Shown here: in pieces, positions 49,017-61,820 of the stretch
Position numbering within the stretch: the first letter of the stretch is position 1
Layout: every line of letters starts with the position of its first letter
NCBI RefSeq assembly: GCF_947623445.1
Contig: NC_135245.1
Location: 20,281,501-20,345,500, forward strand
From: Clavelina lepadiformis
Lineage: Eukaryota > Chordata > Ascidiacea > Aplousobranchia > Clavelinidae
Length of the DNA: 64,000 nucleotides
Direction of reading: 5' to 3'
Position numbers and translations under genes: made by a program
Notes under the pieces: generated by a model
The model's database searches: none
What the model was told of the DNA's origin: nothing
What the model saw: only the letters and a program-made list of their open reading frames with translations

Positions 49017-50058
49017 GATAGTTGTGTCTTGCTTGCGTGCATTCAGCAAAGTAAATATTCATATAAAAGTGCTTTGAATCGTTTCTATTTGAAACGATTA
49101 GTTATACCCTGCTTGAAATATTGTTTGTTAACCATTATGTGTTATTTGTTGTCGTATATTTAGAAGGAACATTTTTGAAGTAATTGATTTTTTGTTGGGA
49201 AAAGTAACTCAAAATGAAGTTGTTGTGTGTTGCTTGATGTCCACGAATAGCGACCTATGTGTGAGCTTGTATCATTCTACAGTCTATGCTGTTAAACCGT
49301 CTAATCCTATTCTTGCTGTTTTCTATTTTTATAAAGACAACTTTCAGAGTTCATTTACTTGCAGGATGCTCGTTTATTATTTAAATCTCTTCATGAGGTT
49401 GCATGCTGCCGTTTTTTCACAAAATTTCTGTTTATTTCTAAATGTTAGTAAATTTTAATAACTTGTCAGTCTTGATTGCGACCTCAGTTATTGCTTCTCA
49501 CTTCCGTCTTTGACAGACATAGTTTCATCTCAACTCATCCTTCATCTGATTGGTGAGTTCTTAATTTGATCACCAGTTGCATTGTGCAGGGCAGAGTATA
49601 AGTTTCATGCCAAATATGGTTCTTTCACAGCAGTATATCAATCTCAACACTTATTCTTAGAAGCAGTCTAATATTTGTCTGTAATGTGAATTTTGTAAAT
49701 CTGGGTTACTACGCGGTCCATGATTAAGTCAAAACTAAACATAAGAAAAATCGGAAATCATAATCGACCGAGACATAATGGCGATGACAAACTCCAGGAC
49801 GTTGAAAACTGATTTGTTGCAGAAGGATGCAACACTGTAGGTTGCTTTATTTGACTTGTGGAGCAGACGTAATTAGATTGGTGCCAAACGTCCTTCGTAG
49901 AAATGTTACATCTTGCGCGTTTCCTCCTCTACTGAATATAAATCTTCCTCCACGCATTGTTGGTGCATGTAGAAGGCATGGCCTTGCCTTCGTTGTTTAT
50001 ACAGGAAAGCATACAGTAGTACACCAATATTCGTTGTTCCGAAATTGCTATAGGCTAC
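49017..50058. other. TOPBP1 3' region
   Basis: The TOPBP1 3' untranslated region and intergenic DNA. Frames at 49,192-49,458 and 49,827-50,081 have no recognisable domain. A duplicated block begins at 50,059. Confidence 0.5.
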
Positions 50059-51190
50059 GGTTAAAAAGTATAGTAGGCTAATTGTTGCAGGCCTACACGG
50101 CATTTTGAAAGATTACATTATAAATTAGCAGCTATTGTACGTATATAAATATGAGTATACATTTCAGGGCGTTTTTAAAACACAAAATCGCAAAATTTTT
50201 TAGCTTTGTACATTTTGGATGGGATTTAGAATTACAGGAGTCTAAGACCCAGCTTTTTAAATCCTTTTGCCTCCTCCCTCAACACAATCCTAAATACGCC
50301 ACAGATTGTTGGTTCACATATTTTTCGAAGAACATCACAAACATTTTAAAAATTTCATCTATTTTGCAACTTTTAAACACTTGAAATAAGTTGTAAAATG
50401 ATGTAAAAGAAACAAGACATCGTGATTCAACTTCGAGCGAACGCAGCCCTGAGTAGAAATATCGGATGGACCAATGTCAGGCAGGAAGCGATTAAAAAAC
50501 TTACATTGATGTAATGAAACTCGGGGTCCACTGTTTGCGCGACGCGGAAAAGTGCGAATTGGATTAAACCAAACAGCCCCGCGATGGCGTTAGTGAGTCC
50601 GTAAAGTTTCCCGAGATGTTGGACGGGAAAGTTAAGAGAGACGAATGCGGTTAAAAAGTGTAGTAGGCTAATCGTTGTACGCCGCATTTCAAAAGATTAC
50701 ATTATAAATTGGCATTGATTGTACATATATAAATATGGGAATACCTTTCACGGCGTCTTTGGAGCGTAAAACCGCAAAAGTTTCGCCCTTTGTACATTTT
50801 GGACGGGATTTAAAATTACGGGAGTCTAAGACGCAGCTTTTAAATACTTCTTCCTCCTCCCTCAAAACAATCCTAAATACGCCACAGATTGTTGGTTCAC
50901 ATATTTTTCGAAAAACTCTGCAAGCGTTTTAAAAATTTCATTTATTTTGCAACTTTTAAACACTTGATTCAACTTCGAACGAACACAGCCCTGAGTAGAA
51001 ATATCGGATGGACCAATGTCAGGCAGGAAGCGATTAAAAAACTGACATTAATGTAATGAAATTCGGGGTCCACTGTTTGCGCGACGCGGAAAAGTGCGAA
51101 TTGGATTAAACCAAACAGCCCCGCGATGGCGTTAGTGAGTCCGTAAAGTTTCCCGAGATGTTGGACGGGAAAGTTGAGAGAGACGAACGC
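50059..51190. repeat. Tandem duplication of the SLC43A3-like 3' end
   Basis: Unit 1 (50,059-50,648) and unit 2 (50,649-51,190) are direct repeats starting GGTTAAAAAGT.TAGTAGGC. Each contains 3' flanking DNA followed, on the minus strand, by the last roughly 73 codons of the transporter gene. Unit 1 has about 42 extra bases near 50,385-50,425. Unit 2 merges into the intact gene. Confidence 0.85.
50427..50648 (-). pseudogene. Duplicated C-terminal fragment of the SLC43A3-like gene
   Basis: This is an open minus-strand frame matching the last roughly 73 residues of the neighbouring transporter (SLNFPVQHLGKLYGLTNAIA onward). It ends AAFARS* where the intact gene ends AVFVRS*. It lacks the rest of the protein and any start of its own, so it is a gene fragment made by tandem duplication. 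The near-perfect coding match suggests recent origin or gene conversion. Confidence 0.8.
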
Positions 51191-52393
51191 GGAGTTGCCG
51201 CTGTAGACGAACGCCCTGGCCAGCACGAGTAAGACAAAAGATGGCAAAGCGCTTTGAAGGGTGGCTGTGATTGAAAGCACGATAAGTAAAAAGCTCGTCA
51301 CCGTCATGGAAGCGAACGTGGCGCGAAGACAGACATTTTTATGGTCAGCAACATTTTTTCTAAAATATTTTGTAACCGAGTCTATGAGGATCCCGTTCAG
51401 TGGCGCGAAAGCAAACCCGCACAAAAGCAAAGCTCCGAAGATGTTCGTTAAACGACTGATGTTGTTCGCTTCATCAAAAGCTTTGATCCATTGCAAGAAG
51501 GTTCCGATGAAGAAAACGATCCTGAATTGACCAATCACGTAGTGGAAGAGGTTGGTCCAAAATATTCCGGTCTTGAGACAATCCCGGAATGTCAGCGTCT
51601 CGCGGTTTATTTGCTCTTCCTCGCGCTCGTCTTCATTTTCTTCACTTAAAACTTCTTCTCGGCTGCTACTCTGGGATCGTCCCACCATCCGCTGGGATCT
51701 TCTTTTGCGGAGCAAGTAAAATAACTCCTCCCAACCAAATTTTAGGTTCGCAGGAGGCATAAAAGGGATCAACTTCCTGGGCATGAGGAGAAATGTCCGC
51801 AACCCCAATAAAACCGAGATTCCGGTCAGTACTAGGAAGCTAGATTGGATGCTGAATCCGGACTCATAAAGGATCTTAATTATGAGGAAAACAACGGCGG
51901 AGGAATCAAACATCCCGTTCATGAAAGTGATGATGAGTCCTTTAAAGCTTTGTGAGAAGTTCGCGAGCTGGAAGTTGCTGGTTAGAAGAGCAAGCCCGGA
52001 CACACCCATAAAGATGACGGCAGGATAAAGAATGTAGGATGTTTCTGGTGACGACGTGGCCATCATGATCATCCCGGAAGAGTAGAGAGTGTTTGCGATG
52101 CCACGGAACACCCAAGTACCCAACCTGTCCAGGATGAAACCGTTGGGAAATGAGAGGATGAGTTGAGTGGAAGTTGTCAACGTGAAGATTAAGTTGAAAT
52201 GTGCGTCGCTCTGGTCGCAAGTCACGGGTACGTCATGTCCGCTGCTGTTCGAAACGCTTTTGTTCGCGCACAAGTTGCTGAAGTAACCTTCCTGTTCTAG
52301 AGCGAACTGCAAGGAAGGCCAGCCGAAGATTACTCCAGAGAAGAGGATTTCAAGGAGCGACGTCGCAACACTGGCAGTCACCTGGACTTTCAT
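50969..52393 (-). CDS. SLC43-family transporter (SLC43A3/ENBT1-like), single exon
   Basis: One uninterrupted frame of 474 codons plus stop from ATG 52,393 (MKVQVTASVATSLLEILFSG); no upstream ATG is in frame. It is a major-facilitator protein with about 12 membrane segments and a hydrophilic, acidic and Ser-rich central loop (about residues 232-265, SSREEVLSEENEDEREEE). SLC43 hallmarks include FGWPSLQFALEQEGYFSNLC near residue 25, FNLIFTL, FPNGFILDRLGTWVFR, and GMFDSSAVVFLIIKILYE. In mammals SLC43A3 carries purine nucleobases, and its paralogues SLC43A1/2 carry large neutral amino acids. The short length and overall pattern fit A3 best, but the substrate is inferred. The downstream 3' end is tandemly duplicated. 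The vertebrate gene has many introns, so the intronless state may indicate retroposition or wholesale intron loss. Confidence 0.88.
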   Translation of the reverse strand: MKVQVTASVATSLLEILFSGVIFGWPSLQFALEQEGYFSNLCANKSVSNSSGHDVPVTCDQSDAHFNLIFTLTTSTQLILSFPNGFILDRLGTWVFRGIANTLYSSGMIMMATSSPETSYILYPAVIFMGVSGLALLTSNFQLANFSQSFKGLIITFMNGMFDSSAVVFLIIKILYESGFSIQSSFLVLTGISVLLGLRTFLLMPRKLIPFMPPANLKFGWEELFYLLRKRRSQRMVGRSQSSSREEVLSEENEDEREEEQINRETLTFRDCLKTGIFWTNLFHYVIGQFRIVFFIGTFLQWIKAFDEANNISRLTNIFGALLLCGFAFAPLNGILIDSVTKYFRKNVADHKNVCLRATFASMTVTSFLLIVLSITATLQSALPSFVLLVLARAFVYSGNSAFVSLNFPVQHLGKLYGLTNAIAGLFGLIQFALFRVAQTVDPEFHYINVSFLIASCLTLVHPIFLLRAVFVRS

Positions 52394-55300
52394 ATTTACC
52401 CTCAACCTTAAGCTTCTTGTAAGATCTGGAAAAGAGAAGATGACAAACCACTTTCAAGTCCATGCAGCACATTACAGCCGTCACAAAATATTTAAGCACA
52501 GCCTCTGCTCTTACATATAATCCAGTAAAGGTTAACACAACGAGTGTAAACCATTTGATATTTTTACATTTTATTGGAATTTTCATGCCTTCAAGTTTTA
52601 CACTTATCCTTTGCGTTTATCGCATCTACCAAATTGCACGCGCTCGGCGTAGGCCTAGTAGAAGCAGCGAACGTTTTTCGGGCCCTTATATGCATAACGT
52701 TTTGGCCTATTTCTACTCCTTGCATGTGATGACGTAGTGTCTCGGGACTGCTAGCGCGGTTCTACGTCACTGCCTTCACGCTTTTAACATAAAGATTGCT
52801 TTTTTACCTCTGTGTTTGGATTTCATATTTCTATTGTTTCAAACTGACAATGTTGTTTGTGGGTTAAATGTTTGTACCGTGACGTAGGCCATGTTGACCT
52901 ATACTGCGACTGGTATGAATTGCGTTAATATTTAAGGAAATATTTAAATACTGGGAGTCTGTAAAATATTATAATCTGACAGGTGTACTTTGGCTGAGAA
53001 AAACTGATAGCAAAAAGACTCACAACAACCGGTCACACAGACCTCATTCTTTGCAACTGCGTTTTTTCAATGAGAATAACTTCTGAACAACAACTATTCA
53101 ATGGAGATCAAACGCAACAGTTTGCTATAAAATCAATTTACACCATTTTTACTGTCTTATCTGACTCACATGCTGATACTACAATGAGCTTTGTCCTTTT
53201 GCGTTTCCTTTCATGTGCGTCATGTTTATCGTGCGACGTTTGTTGCCTATAATCATGTGCTGAGTATGCATGCAGTTCCTGGAGTCCCGAAGTTACCCTC
53301 GTCTAAAAGTTGCTCAAAATGCTTTGTCTGCTTTTGCCGTTATTGTGAAACAAAGTATTTTGCTTGCTTAAATAAGCAGCAACTCAAAGGTCGTCAAACA
53401 TATCTCGACATCAGCACAATTTTATTTGCAAACTGGCCATTTTGAACGATGTTTGCTGCCTACACAATGTGAGCCAACGAATGGATTAAAGTTCACGATA
53501 TTGGACGTGTGAGCAGATGTCACTGACCTGAGTGAGGCCACTCTGCAGTTCTTTTCCATGACAATCTTCCTGCTGCAGCCGGTTTCTCGTTTCCTTTGAA
53601 TGTTATAAGCTGCCTCTTTCGTCATCGGCTCCTACTTGCCAACGCCATGACAACGTCGGTGTAATTTCCGGTGATGATCGCCCACGTTGTTATGCGTGTG
53701 TTACGCAATAAATAAAGACGCGGTGTTTTACGCACCGGTTATCAGTAAGTCTTCGTTCTTTGGATTGTAGTTGACTTGGTAAGCAACAACACAAAGATTG
53801 CCAATTTTTAAAACTATTGCGTCGTACGTCTAATGTTCGTCTCGTAACCAAACGTAACTTTAGGACCATGCCTTGTCAAAAGCCGGCTTCGGTTGCATTG
53901 GATTAAGCTCATTTATTGATAAGAAACCTTGGTTTGAAGCTTCTGTTATTGTCTTTAGCTCATAGATCTTATTAATTTATCAAAATATGAACTTATCGTA
54001 AACCAATATCACTAAATACAAGAAAATCGAATTAGTCGTTTTCAGTTAAAAAAAAACACAACAACAATAAAATTTAAGCTTGCTGTAAACTTTTGCACAA
54101 ATCATCCAGTTTATACAAGTAGAAGTCCGTGAAAATGAACTGCAGACAACCGATTCTGTACGTAATAAACAAAGAAATTTCACTTGGCAGAATACAAGAT
54201 GTTTTTAGCTTGTTGGAAAATACCTCCAAATATCACAGCTTCTTATAAAAAATGAATGTAGTTTATTTTTCTGCTATTTTTGTTCTATGTATCCAGCCTA
54301 TCGTTTAGTTACATTTGTTCACGCCTTCCCCTCGAATTCCACGAGTTATGTGTTCTGTAACATAATGGTTTTATGTATTATGAGGTCATAAAGTAAATTC
54401 TGGTTTTTCGAATAATATGATTTAACGTACATCAGTAATTACTGCAAAATACTTCATATATTTTTACCGCTTATTCCAAAGTCCATTTAAATTCTAAGTT
54501 CATTGATTTGCTTAATTTGCAAATCCTTGATTTGCTTAATTAAAAACTACTTAAAGAGCTTGTGCAGTTTTTGTGCAGCCCTGCTTGCCGCTATAATTAA
54601 CATAATGCAATGTCGCAAGAAGATGGACACTGGCTAAGGAAATAAAACGGGCAAGCTTCATATCATCCAAGTACATGACCAACCTACTAAAAGTCAGCGC
54701 CTATGTTGGCGATACGACGCGCTTTAAAAACTCATCGAATGGAATGAAATTAGCAACAAGTTCAGAGTTGTATGAGTGACGTCATTGACTCGACCCGAAT
54801 CAATTCTAATATAATAATATTTCTAATAATTAATAATTGTGATTCTACTCAACTTAACTTTAATCCCTTTCATGAAATTCATTTCTGAATTTTTCATTTT
54901 CATTTTTCTGAACATTTCACAATTCTTTCATGAAAGCATTAGCCTGGGATCCGATTGGTCTGGCTTGAAAACTTCTAAGCATTAAGCAGCTGCAGGAGTC
55001 GAACGTTTCAGTATCACGTACTTTTTCGAATTTGGAGCTGTTCACCAGCTCCACTGAACAGAAGCAAGTGTCGTTAATGCCTAGCCCAAGGGCTTCATAG
55101 CGGTATCGCGCCACGAGGTATCGATTAATTAATTATCGAACACAGAACACGAGCCCCATTTTTTTCGAGGCGGGTCGCTATTGAGTCGACTAACATTAAA
55201 ATACTTTCCTTCCACTTGACCCGACACGTTTGTCAAAATACTCGACTTGACTTGAATCTTTGAGATATTTTGGTTTTGCATTTTCAGATTTAAGATGTTT

Positions 55301-57318
55301 CACTTTGGCTAATTATGAGCCAGGAGCTAATAGATAATTGCTCCAAAATCTTTGTGTTACTTTCAAGTTAAATTACGACATTTTTTATGTTATATTGTTT
55401 ATTAGTCGTCATGCCACCAGCAAAGAATGAGCGGGAAAATGTAGCAAGACCCGAAGGCATAAAACGTGCAACAATATTGTAACCAAATGAAAATGATGAA
55501 TAATGGTTGGTACGGCCACTAAATCCAACAAACATATATGACGTAGAAATATGAAATATGAAGTACGCCGCTTGTTAAACATTATTTCATAAACTTTATT
55601 GCAAACCTGTGAAAAGGTTTTTGGTTAATTTAAATCAAAAATTAAAAAATATATGTCTACAATTCAAAAATCTGTAATAAAAAATAATTTTTAGCTTTGG
55701 CTTTTCCAATATCTTTTTGTTTTGTTATGAAACTTTGCAACGAACTATTTTCATGAAATAAAATTATTTGTTGATGACGTCACACCATTATTTTTTTCAT
55801 GTTCCTGTGAGAGATTAAATTGTACGCACCTTTATCTGTTCTGAAGTGTGTGTTAGACCAGTTCTTGTTTATCTTATTAGCTATCTAATGAATGGTTGGT
55901 ATTTTGTTTTTCGCTGTTTGCATAAGTGTTTAATTTGAATATAATGAATTAACTCGCACTGAAAATCTGCAGCCTACAGGCACACTAGGCTGTCAGACTT
56001 TGGGACAATCTGACTACTAGCAGACCTGCTGCGGCACAGGCTTTGTGTTAATAGGCTAGGCTAGTGTTCATTGCATCTAGACTCTAGAGTATGCACCTAG
56101 TACACCATTTTGTAATCGGTGCACCCCGATTGTACGTCCGTCCTGCTACCCCAAAATCTTGCCATGCTTTCCAGCCTGGCCTTGCAGACTCCCGGCAGCC
56201 AGACCTGTGTAAAGGACAAGCGTGGTACTGACCTCGGTATTTGCGTAATAATTTAGCGCTAGTCTATGTTTGTCACAAACAACCATTAAAAAGCAGAAAC
56301 CTTTAGATAGCTTCAAATGTTTAGGTTACGAGTTAAGTATGTATTCTGGTAAGTTATGTTGTTCACACGCCCGACTGGAAAGTACGGCTGTTTTCAATGA
56401 AAACTTTTGCGGGCAAAGGCGCAAATTTTAGCGTGATGGCGTGCACCTTAACTTTTGATTTATTAGAAAATTGGTGTTCAAAGACCCAGATTTTTATGTT
56501 TGTTATCATAAATCTGAGTGAAGATAAAAAATTCGGTGGCTGAAAAATTTTTGGGTGGATGTACCAAATCGTGTTTATTGGATTTGGTACCAAACAAAAT
56601 GTTTTGGAAAATGGAATCAAATTTTCGGCCAATTTAAGCAATCAAGTATTGCAAGTGTTCCTACAATAAAAGTGGACGAACCAGTGCTAATACAGTTACA
56701 CGGAGATTATAATTGAGGACATATGTCCGTAGAAGTAACATTTTAATTAGACTACGTTGTGCTAACTTGCAAAAAATAGTAAATTGTAAAATGACATTCT
56801 TAGATTCCTTGTTAGTTGCAGAACAATGATATTCGCCGTGGTTAAACTTTTCATGCAATTTAGAAAATTTTGAAGCAATAAAACAGGTTTTTAAAAGTAC
56901 CTTGAATGGTCTTTTAGAATTAAGTTCAATTTGAGCAGTTTTACCCATTTCGGCAAAATTAATTTTGCTTGCCCAACTGTTAGTACACATCTGGTTACTT
57001 TTTGCCAACTATGTCAACATTGGTTAACTTGAAACTTTAGATAACTTGAAGTTATCAACTTTAACTTAACGTTTTCTTACTGCATATGCATGTATGCATA
57101 CAACTTTGCCATACAGTTTAGTTTTTCAAACCAACAAACAGATTTCTGTACAGTTTATATTTTTTTGCAGATATTAGTATTGTAAGTTATCTGTTGATAT
57201 CAATTCCTTCTCTCTGTTGCTGTTTTCTTCATCAATTGTTAGCTTATTAAACAAAATTGCTTATAGTGGACGAATTGTATTGATTGTGCAGTCGTAGGAA
57301 ATTTATTTAAATGTGAAT
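52394..57318. other. Long gene-free stretch between divergent genes
   Basis: The upstream regions of the SLC43A3-like gene (minus) and PPP4C (plus) share this 4.9 kb. I see only short frames without domains (for example 53,070-53,445, 56,363-56,641 and 56,661-57,008). AT-rich throughout, with no defined mobile element. Confidence 0.5.
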
Positions 57319-60031
57319 ATGAGCGACACGAGCGATCTAGATCGGCAGATTGAGCAGCTGAAGCGATGTGAGATCATAAAGGAGAGCGAAGTGAAAGCTC
57401 TCTGTGCAAAAGCGCGGGAAATTCTTGTTGAAGAAGGCAACGTACAAAGAGTGGATTCACCTGTTATAGTGAGTACTTAACCATACTTACACCCAATATC
57501 CTTAGTCTCCTAATCCCACACTATTAAACTATGGTAGAACAGTTATGTTTTTTTTAAGATTTATAGCTCACAGATCCAAGCACGTTCAGTTGAAATTATT
57601 TTCTTTGTTTTTGGTTTATCTGTGACTTTCCCTTGTTTGCTGGATGTTGTCTCATGGCTTCATTATTTGTAGCTGTTGTGTAATAAAAGGTTGTTTCTTT
57701 AGGTTTGTGGAGACATTCATGGTCAGTTTTATGACCTCACTGAATTATTTAAAGTCGGTGGTGACATGCCGGACACAAATTATCTCTTTCTAGGAGATTT
57801 TGTCGATCGTGGATTCTACAGCGTTGAAACATTTATTTTACTTTTAGCATTGAAGGTTTGATATTTTGTGCTTTATGCTCTGTTGTCTGTAAATGTACCA
57901 GAGAACAAGTCTTAACAAATAAGTTCTTTAGGTGCGATATCCTGACAGAATTGTGTTAATTCGAGGAAATCACGAAAGTCGGCAGATCACGCAGGTCAGT
58001 TCTTTGTTGTCAATTATCTCGATAATGTCCTAGAGTGTGGATATAAGTCACTGCTTTTTATGAGTTGATCAATGCTGTGCTTGTATGTGGAAAAGTCAGC
58101 TTGTGCCAAGAAACATTGCACATATACTATACACTACACGTGTTGTGACTTTTCAATGAGTTATTGCGTAATGTTTGGTATTTGTTAATTGATATTATGA
58201 CACTGACAACCTTCTACGCCCAAGGCAGCCGACTTGTATTTTAAAACTGCTTTAAAAGGAAAAAAAATCCTCAAATTTATGTGAAATCACACAGCCCTTA
58301 AGCTCATAGCTACATCTTTGAAATCCCGGGATTTTGATAAAATTAATCCCGAGATCGGGATTAAAGAAAGAGTGAAAATCCCGATCTCAACATTAGGTTT
58401 TGATGCGTTTTGTTCAAACTCAATTACTTCATTAAACAAAACCTTGTACGTCTCGTCATATTTCAAATTTGTTTTGAAGGTGTACGGCTTCTATGATGAA
58501 TGTCTTAGAAAATACGGCTCCATAACAGTGTGGAGATACTGCACCGAGATATTTGATTATCTGAGCTTGTCAGCGATCGTAGACGGGAAGATATTTTGTG
58601 TCCATGGGGGGCTTTCCCCTTCAATTCAGACCCTTGATCAGGTGACGAGACTTAGTGCAGTTTGATTAAATTTTTAAAATGGCTTGAATGAGTGAAATGA
58701 TGAAATCCAATCATAAATTGTTTATCACTAATCATATTATGTTCACGTTTTATGTTTTCGTAGTCCGGCAAGGTTAAAATGTTTTTGCCTTGTGGGGCGA
58801 TTTACAGAGTTATGCTTTTAACCTATTGGATAAACAATCAGACTCAGCTATTCGTTCCTATTTTACAAGTATAAAAATAGAAATCTAGCGGGGCTAAGCT
58901 GAAATTACACTCACTGTGTGATGAGTATGATACTATGTAAATACTGAGTATACTGCACAGTGTTTTATGTACAGTACAGTAATTATGCTCATGTGATGAC
59001 GACCGAATTCGAATAACTTGAGTAATTTATCAGTATCTTCAGCTTCAAGTTAACCACCTTCCACTGTTGTTAAGCTTGTTTCTTAGAGTGGCTTATAAGA
59101 GAAGTTGCTTCTGATTTAAAGCATGTTACTAATTCACCATATTACACCACTATATCTTTAATTCATTTACCCCATTTTCACTTTCACTGCTTAGTTTACA
59201 AGATAACTTTATTTGTTGTTAGATCCGAACAATCGACAGAAAACAGGAAGTTCCGCACGATGGTCCGATGTGTGACCTGCTCTGGTCCGACCCTGAAGGT
59301 CTTAATTTTTATTCCACAAATTACCTTGTCAGCAATTGCGGGCTGCAGCGGCATATGTTGTAGCTACAATCAGGGTTTTTAAGGTTGAACTTAAGCGACC
59401 GCTAAGAAATTTTAAAGGACCGCAACTTAATAAAAACTGCTAGTTTTATGCTAAAGTATACGTTTTAAGAAACCGCTGGAGAAATTTAGGAGATCATTTA
59501 CGTCCCCAAAACAACTAAATAAACACTGGTTCCCATGCTTGTCTGGTATAGGATAACTACGGGAATGTCTTCTACTTGTTTCTATTCTGCAGCAGACACG
59601 ACAGGTTGGGGGGTCAGTCCACGAGGAGCTGGTTATCTATTCGGGAGTGACGTGGTTTCAAACTTCAACCATTCCAACAACATCGACATGATATGCAGAG
59701 CTCACCAACTGGTCATGGAGGGATTTAAATGGCACTTCAACGAAACCGTCCTCACTGTGTGGTCGGCACCAAACTACTGCTACAGGTCGGTTACGTGCTT
59801 AATGTAATGGAAGCAACTACACCAGAAATTTTTTCAATGTATTTGTTTATTATCATTATATCTAACCTAATGGTTGGGCTGTTTCATGAAATCTTTTTTA
59901 GATGTGGGAACGTTGCAGCCATTTTTGAACTTGACGAACATTTGCAAAAGGAGTTCATAATTTTCGAGGCCGCCCCCCAGGAAACTCGCGGTGTTCCTGT
60001 GAAGAAACCGCTTCCAGACTACTTCCTATAA
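57319..60031 (+). CDS. PPP4C: Serine/threonine-protein phosphatase 4 catalytic subunit
   Basis: Seven exons (57319-57468, 57703-57855, 57932-57994, 58480-58641, 59223-59298, 59596-59785, 59902-60031) total 924 nt, giving 307 aa plus stop, the same length as human PPP4C. All junctions are GT-AG and in frame. The N-terminus [20 protein letters not shown] is specific to PP4 rather than PP2A or PP6. The metal-binding and catalytic motifs of the PPP family are all present: GDIHG (53-57), GDFVDRG (81-87), GNHE (113-116), and HGG further on. The C-terminus ends DYFL, the tail that is carboxymethylated in PP2A-like enzymes. PP4 is a nuclear and cytoplasmic phosphatase acting with PP4R2/R3 subunits in DNA repair, centrosome function and signalling. 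No damage is seen. Confidence 0.97.
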
Positions 60032-61076
60032 AAATTTTTACAAATTTTTTTATCGCTTTAAATAGATTACTGTTGTTGTATGAAGTGCTGTGCGATGAAG
60101 ACGTGCACTAACCAATGATCGCAGTCGTTGCTCAAGATGATCAATTCGAGCACAAATACTTTCACCTTGCAACACCTTCACTTACCTCACACGGTCACAC
60201 AACCAATGCTGTGTCGCTCTACTAAAGAAATGAAATGTTAAAGGAGGACTTTTTTCAAGTTCACAATCGCCATGTTACAATCTGCTTTGTAAAGATTTCT
60301 CGTGCTCCTCCTTCACCCAAAGAGGGAATACATTGTCATACATTCGGTTTGTTTTGAAAACACCTGTCATTTGCAGTTCGTTCACACCTGTGCCTATTTA
60401 ACGTCGGTCGAGGCTGAGCTCACTGGGCGTCTCATCAACCCGGGATCTCCTCTCTTCAGAGACGAATCATTTCTTGCTTTGCCATGGCAACCTAGTTTCA
60501 TCTTTTTCGAATCTAACTTGAAATATCTTGTTTATAAATTATTGAAATGCTGGTCCTCAATTTTCTCCGACATTTTATGTGACCTGTTCCCTCGTGTTTT
60601 TTGAAGTTAATTTTGTATCTTTTATGACGAAATACATTTCAGCTATAAGTGTAGCGCCGGTTGCCTTTAAACCGGGATATAATATTTGACCAAGTTTGAA
60701 TCAGATTTAGCAGAATCGTTGATGGGTGATGATTAGTAATCAGCTTGGCCGTCGACTTCAATTAGTTGCCTCAAACTACTGCTCCATGCAAAGTAAGTGG
60801 CAACTTGTTTTCCGGCCGTTGGCATTTTTATTTCACCCTCGGGCCTCGGCTTGTAAATTTCCCAGGGGTAGTTACTGCTATGTAATGAATAATACAACGC
60901 TATAATCTTTTATGAAGACACATGGCCAATGGTATGAGACGTCTCTTTAACACATAAATTCTATATTAAATTGAATACACCGATCAAGCCAACAGTTACT
61001 ACATCTGGATTCAAACTACAAGTATAACTAGTGTTTGGATTAGAGACATCGTGTGAACATTAGTTGATCATGTTCG
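60032..61076. other. PPP4C 3' region and intergenic DNA
   Basis: PPP4C 3' untranslated sequence, then intergenic DNA up to the stop of Ly6 copy 3. One 100-codon frame at 60,302-60,604 has no recognisable domain. Confidence 0.5.
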
Positions 61077-61820
61077 TTACCACTTGATGAGCGCGAGAGC
61101 TCCAACCGTGGCAAGCAAGAGAGTGATCAGAGAAGCCTGAACCAGTGAACCACCATTGCCATTACCAGTGTTGCAGCCATCTAAAGATTTAATTTACTGA
61201 AAGATTACCGAAGCATTTCATCTGCGTGACAATGACGTCTGATTACGCTAACCAGTAGAAACCAATTACAGCAAATGTGCTTGCAGTTGCAAAATATTCA
61301 AAGTCAAACTTTATCAGCTCGCCACCGAGTAAACTCACCTTCCGAGCAATAGTAATTGCAAGTTTGTGCCACTGACGTGTTTACCGGGCAACTTGTCTCA
61401 GCGGTTATTAGTGAACAACTCCTTGAAATTGTCACCGCCTCAATGCCAAGTACAGTTGCCCCTGCAGAGAATGAAGGCGATTTGTGATCAAAACGTTAAA
61501 TTTGGAGACAACGGTGGAAGTCTCCTGGACTCACTTGCGACTGTTGTTAAACAGTGATCTTGTCCAGTTGAGCAGGTTTGTAAAGATGAACTGTCTATGT
61601 TTGGTCCATAGCATGAGGTATCGCCCAGGGTAGACAGATATTGGCATTGATAGCACTGGATGGCCGATCCTGGGTAAATATGTATTGGATTTAATAATTA
61701 ACAGAAACGTTTCATCAAAATTATTTTTGAGAAAATCAAGATTTCAATAATTTTGGAACCTTAAATACCTTGGGCGACGAACAAGGCGAAAAGAATTCCA
61801 ACTTCGACAAAAATTTTCAT
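61077..61820 (-). CDS. Ly6/uPAR-domain GPI-anchored protein, copy 3
   Basis: Minus-strand exons 61820-61769, 61669-61535, 61461-61339 and 61180-61077 (414 nt, 137 aa plus stop) share the phase-1 introns of copies 1 and 2. The signal peptide is MKIFVEVGILFALFVAQG. The domain opens SAIQCYQCQ, has CYGPNIDSS in the second loop and closes NYYCSEDGCNTG. The C-terminal exon is six bases longer than in copies 1 and 2 because of an extra Gly-Asn pair in the linker, a feature shared with copy 4. The hydrophobic tail ends GALALIKW. A GPI-anchored three-finger surface protein is predicted; the ligand is unknown. Confidence 0.9.

Noticed and set aside
58318-58665. 115-codon frame starting [12 protein letters not shown]
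   Set aside because: Its second half is PPP4C exon 4 and its first half is intron; the real exon begins at 58,480 after an AG acceptor.
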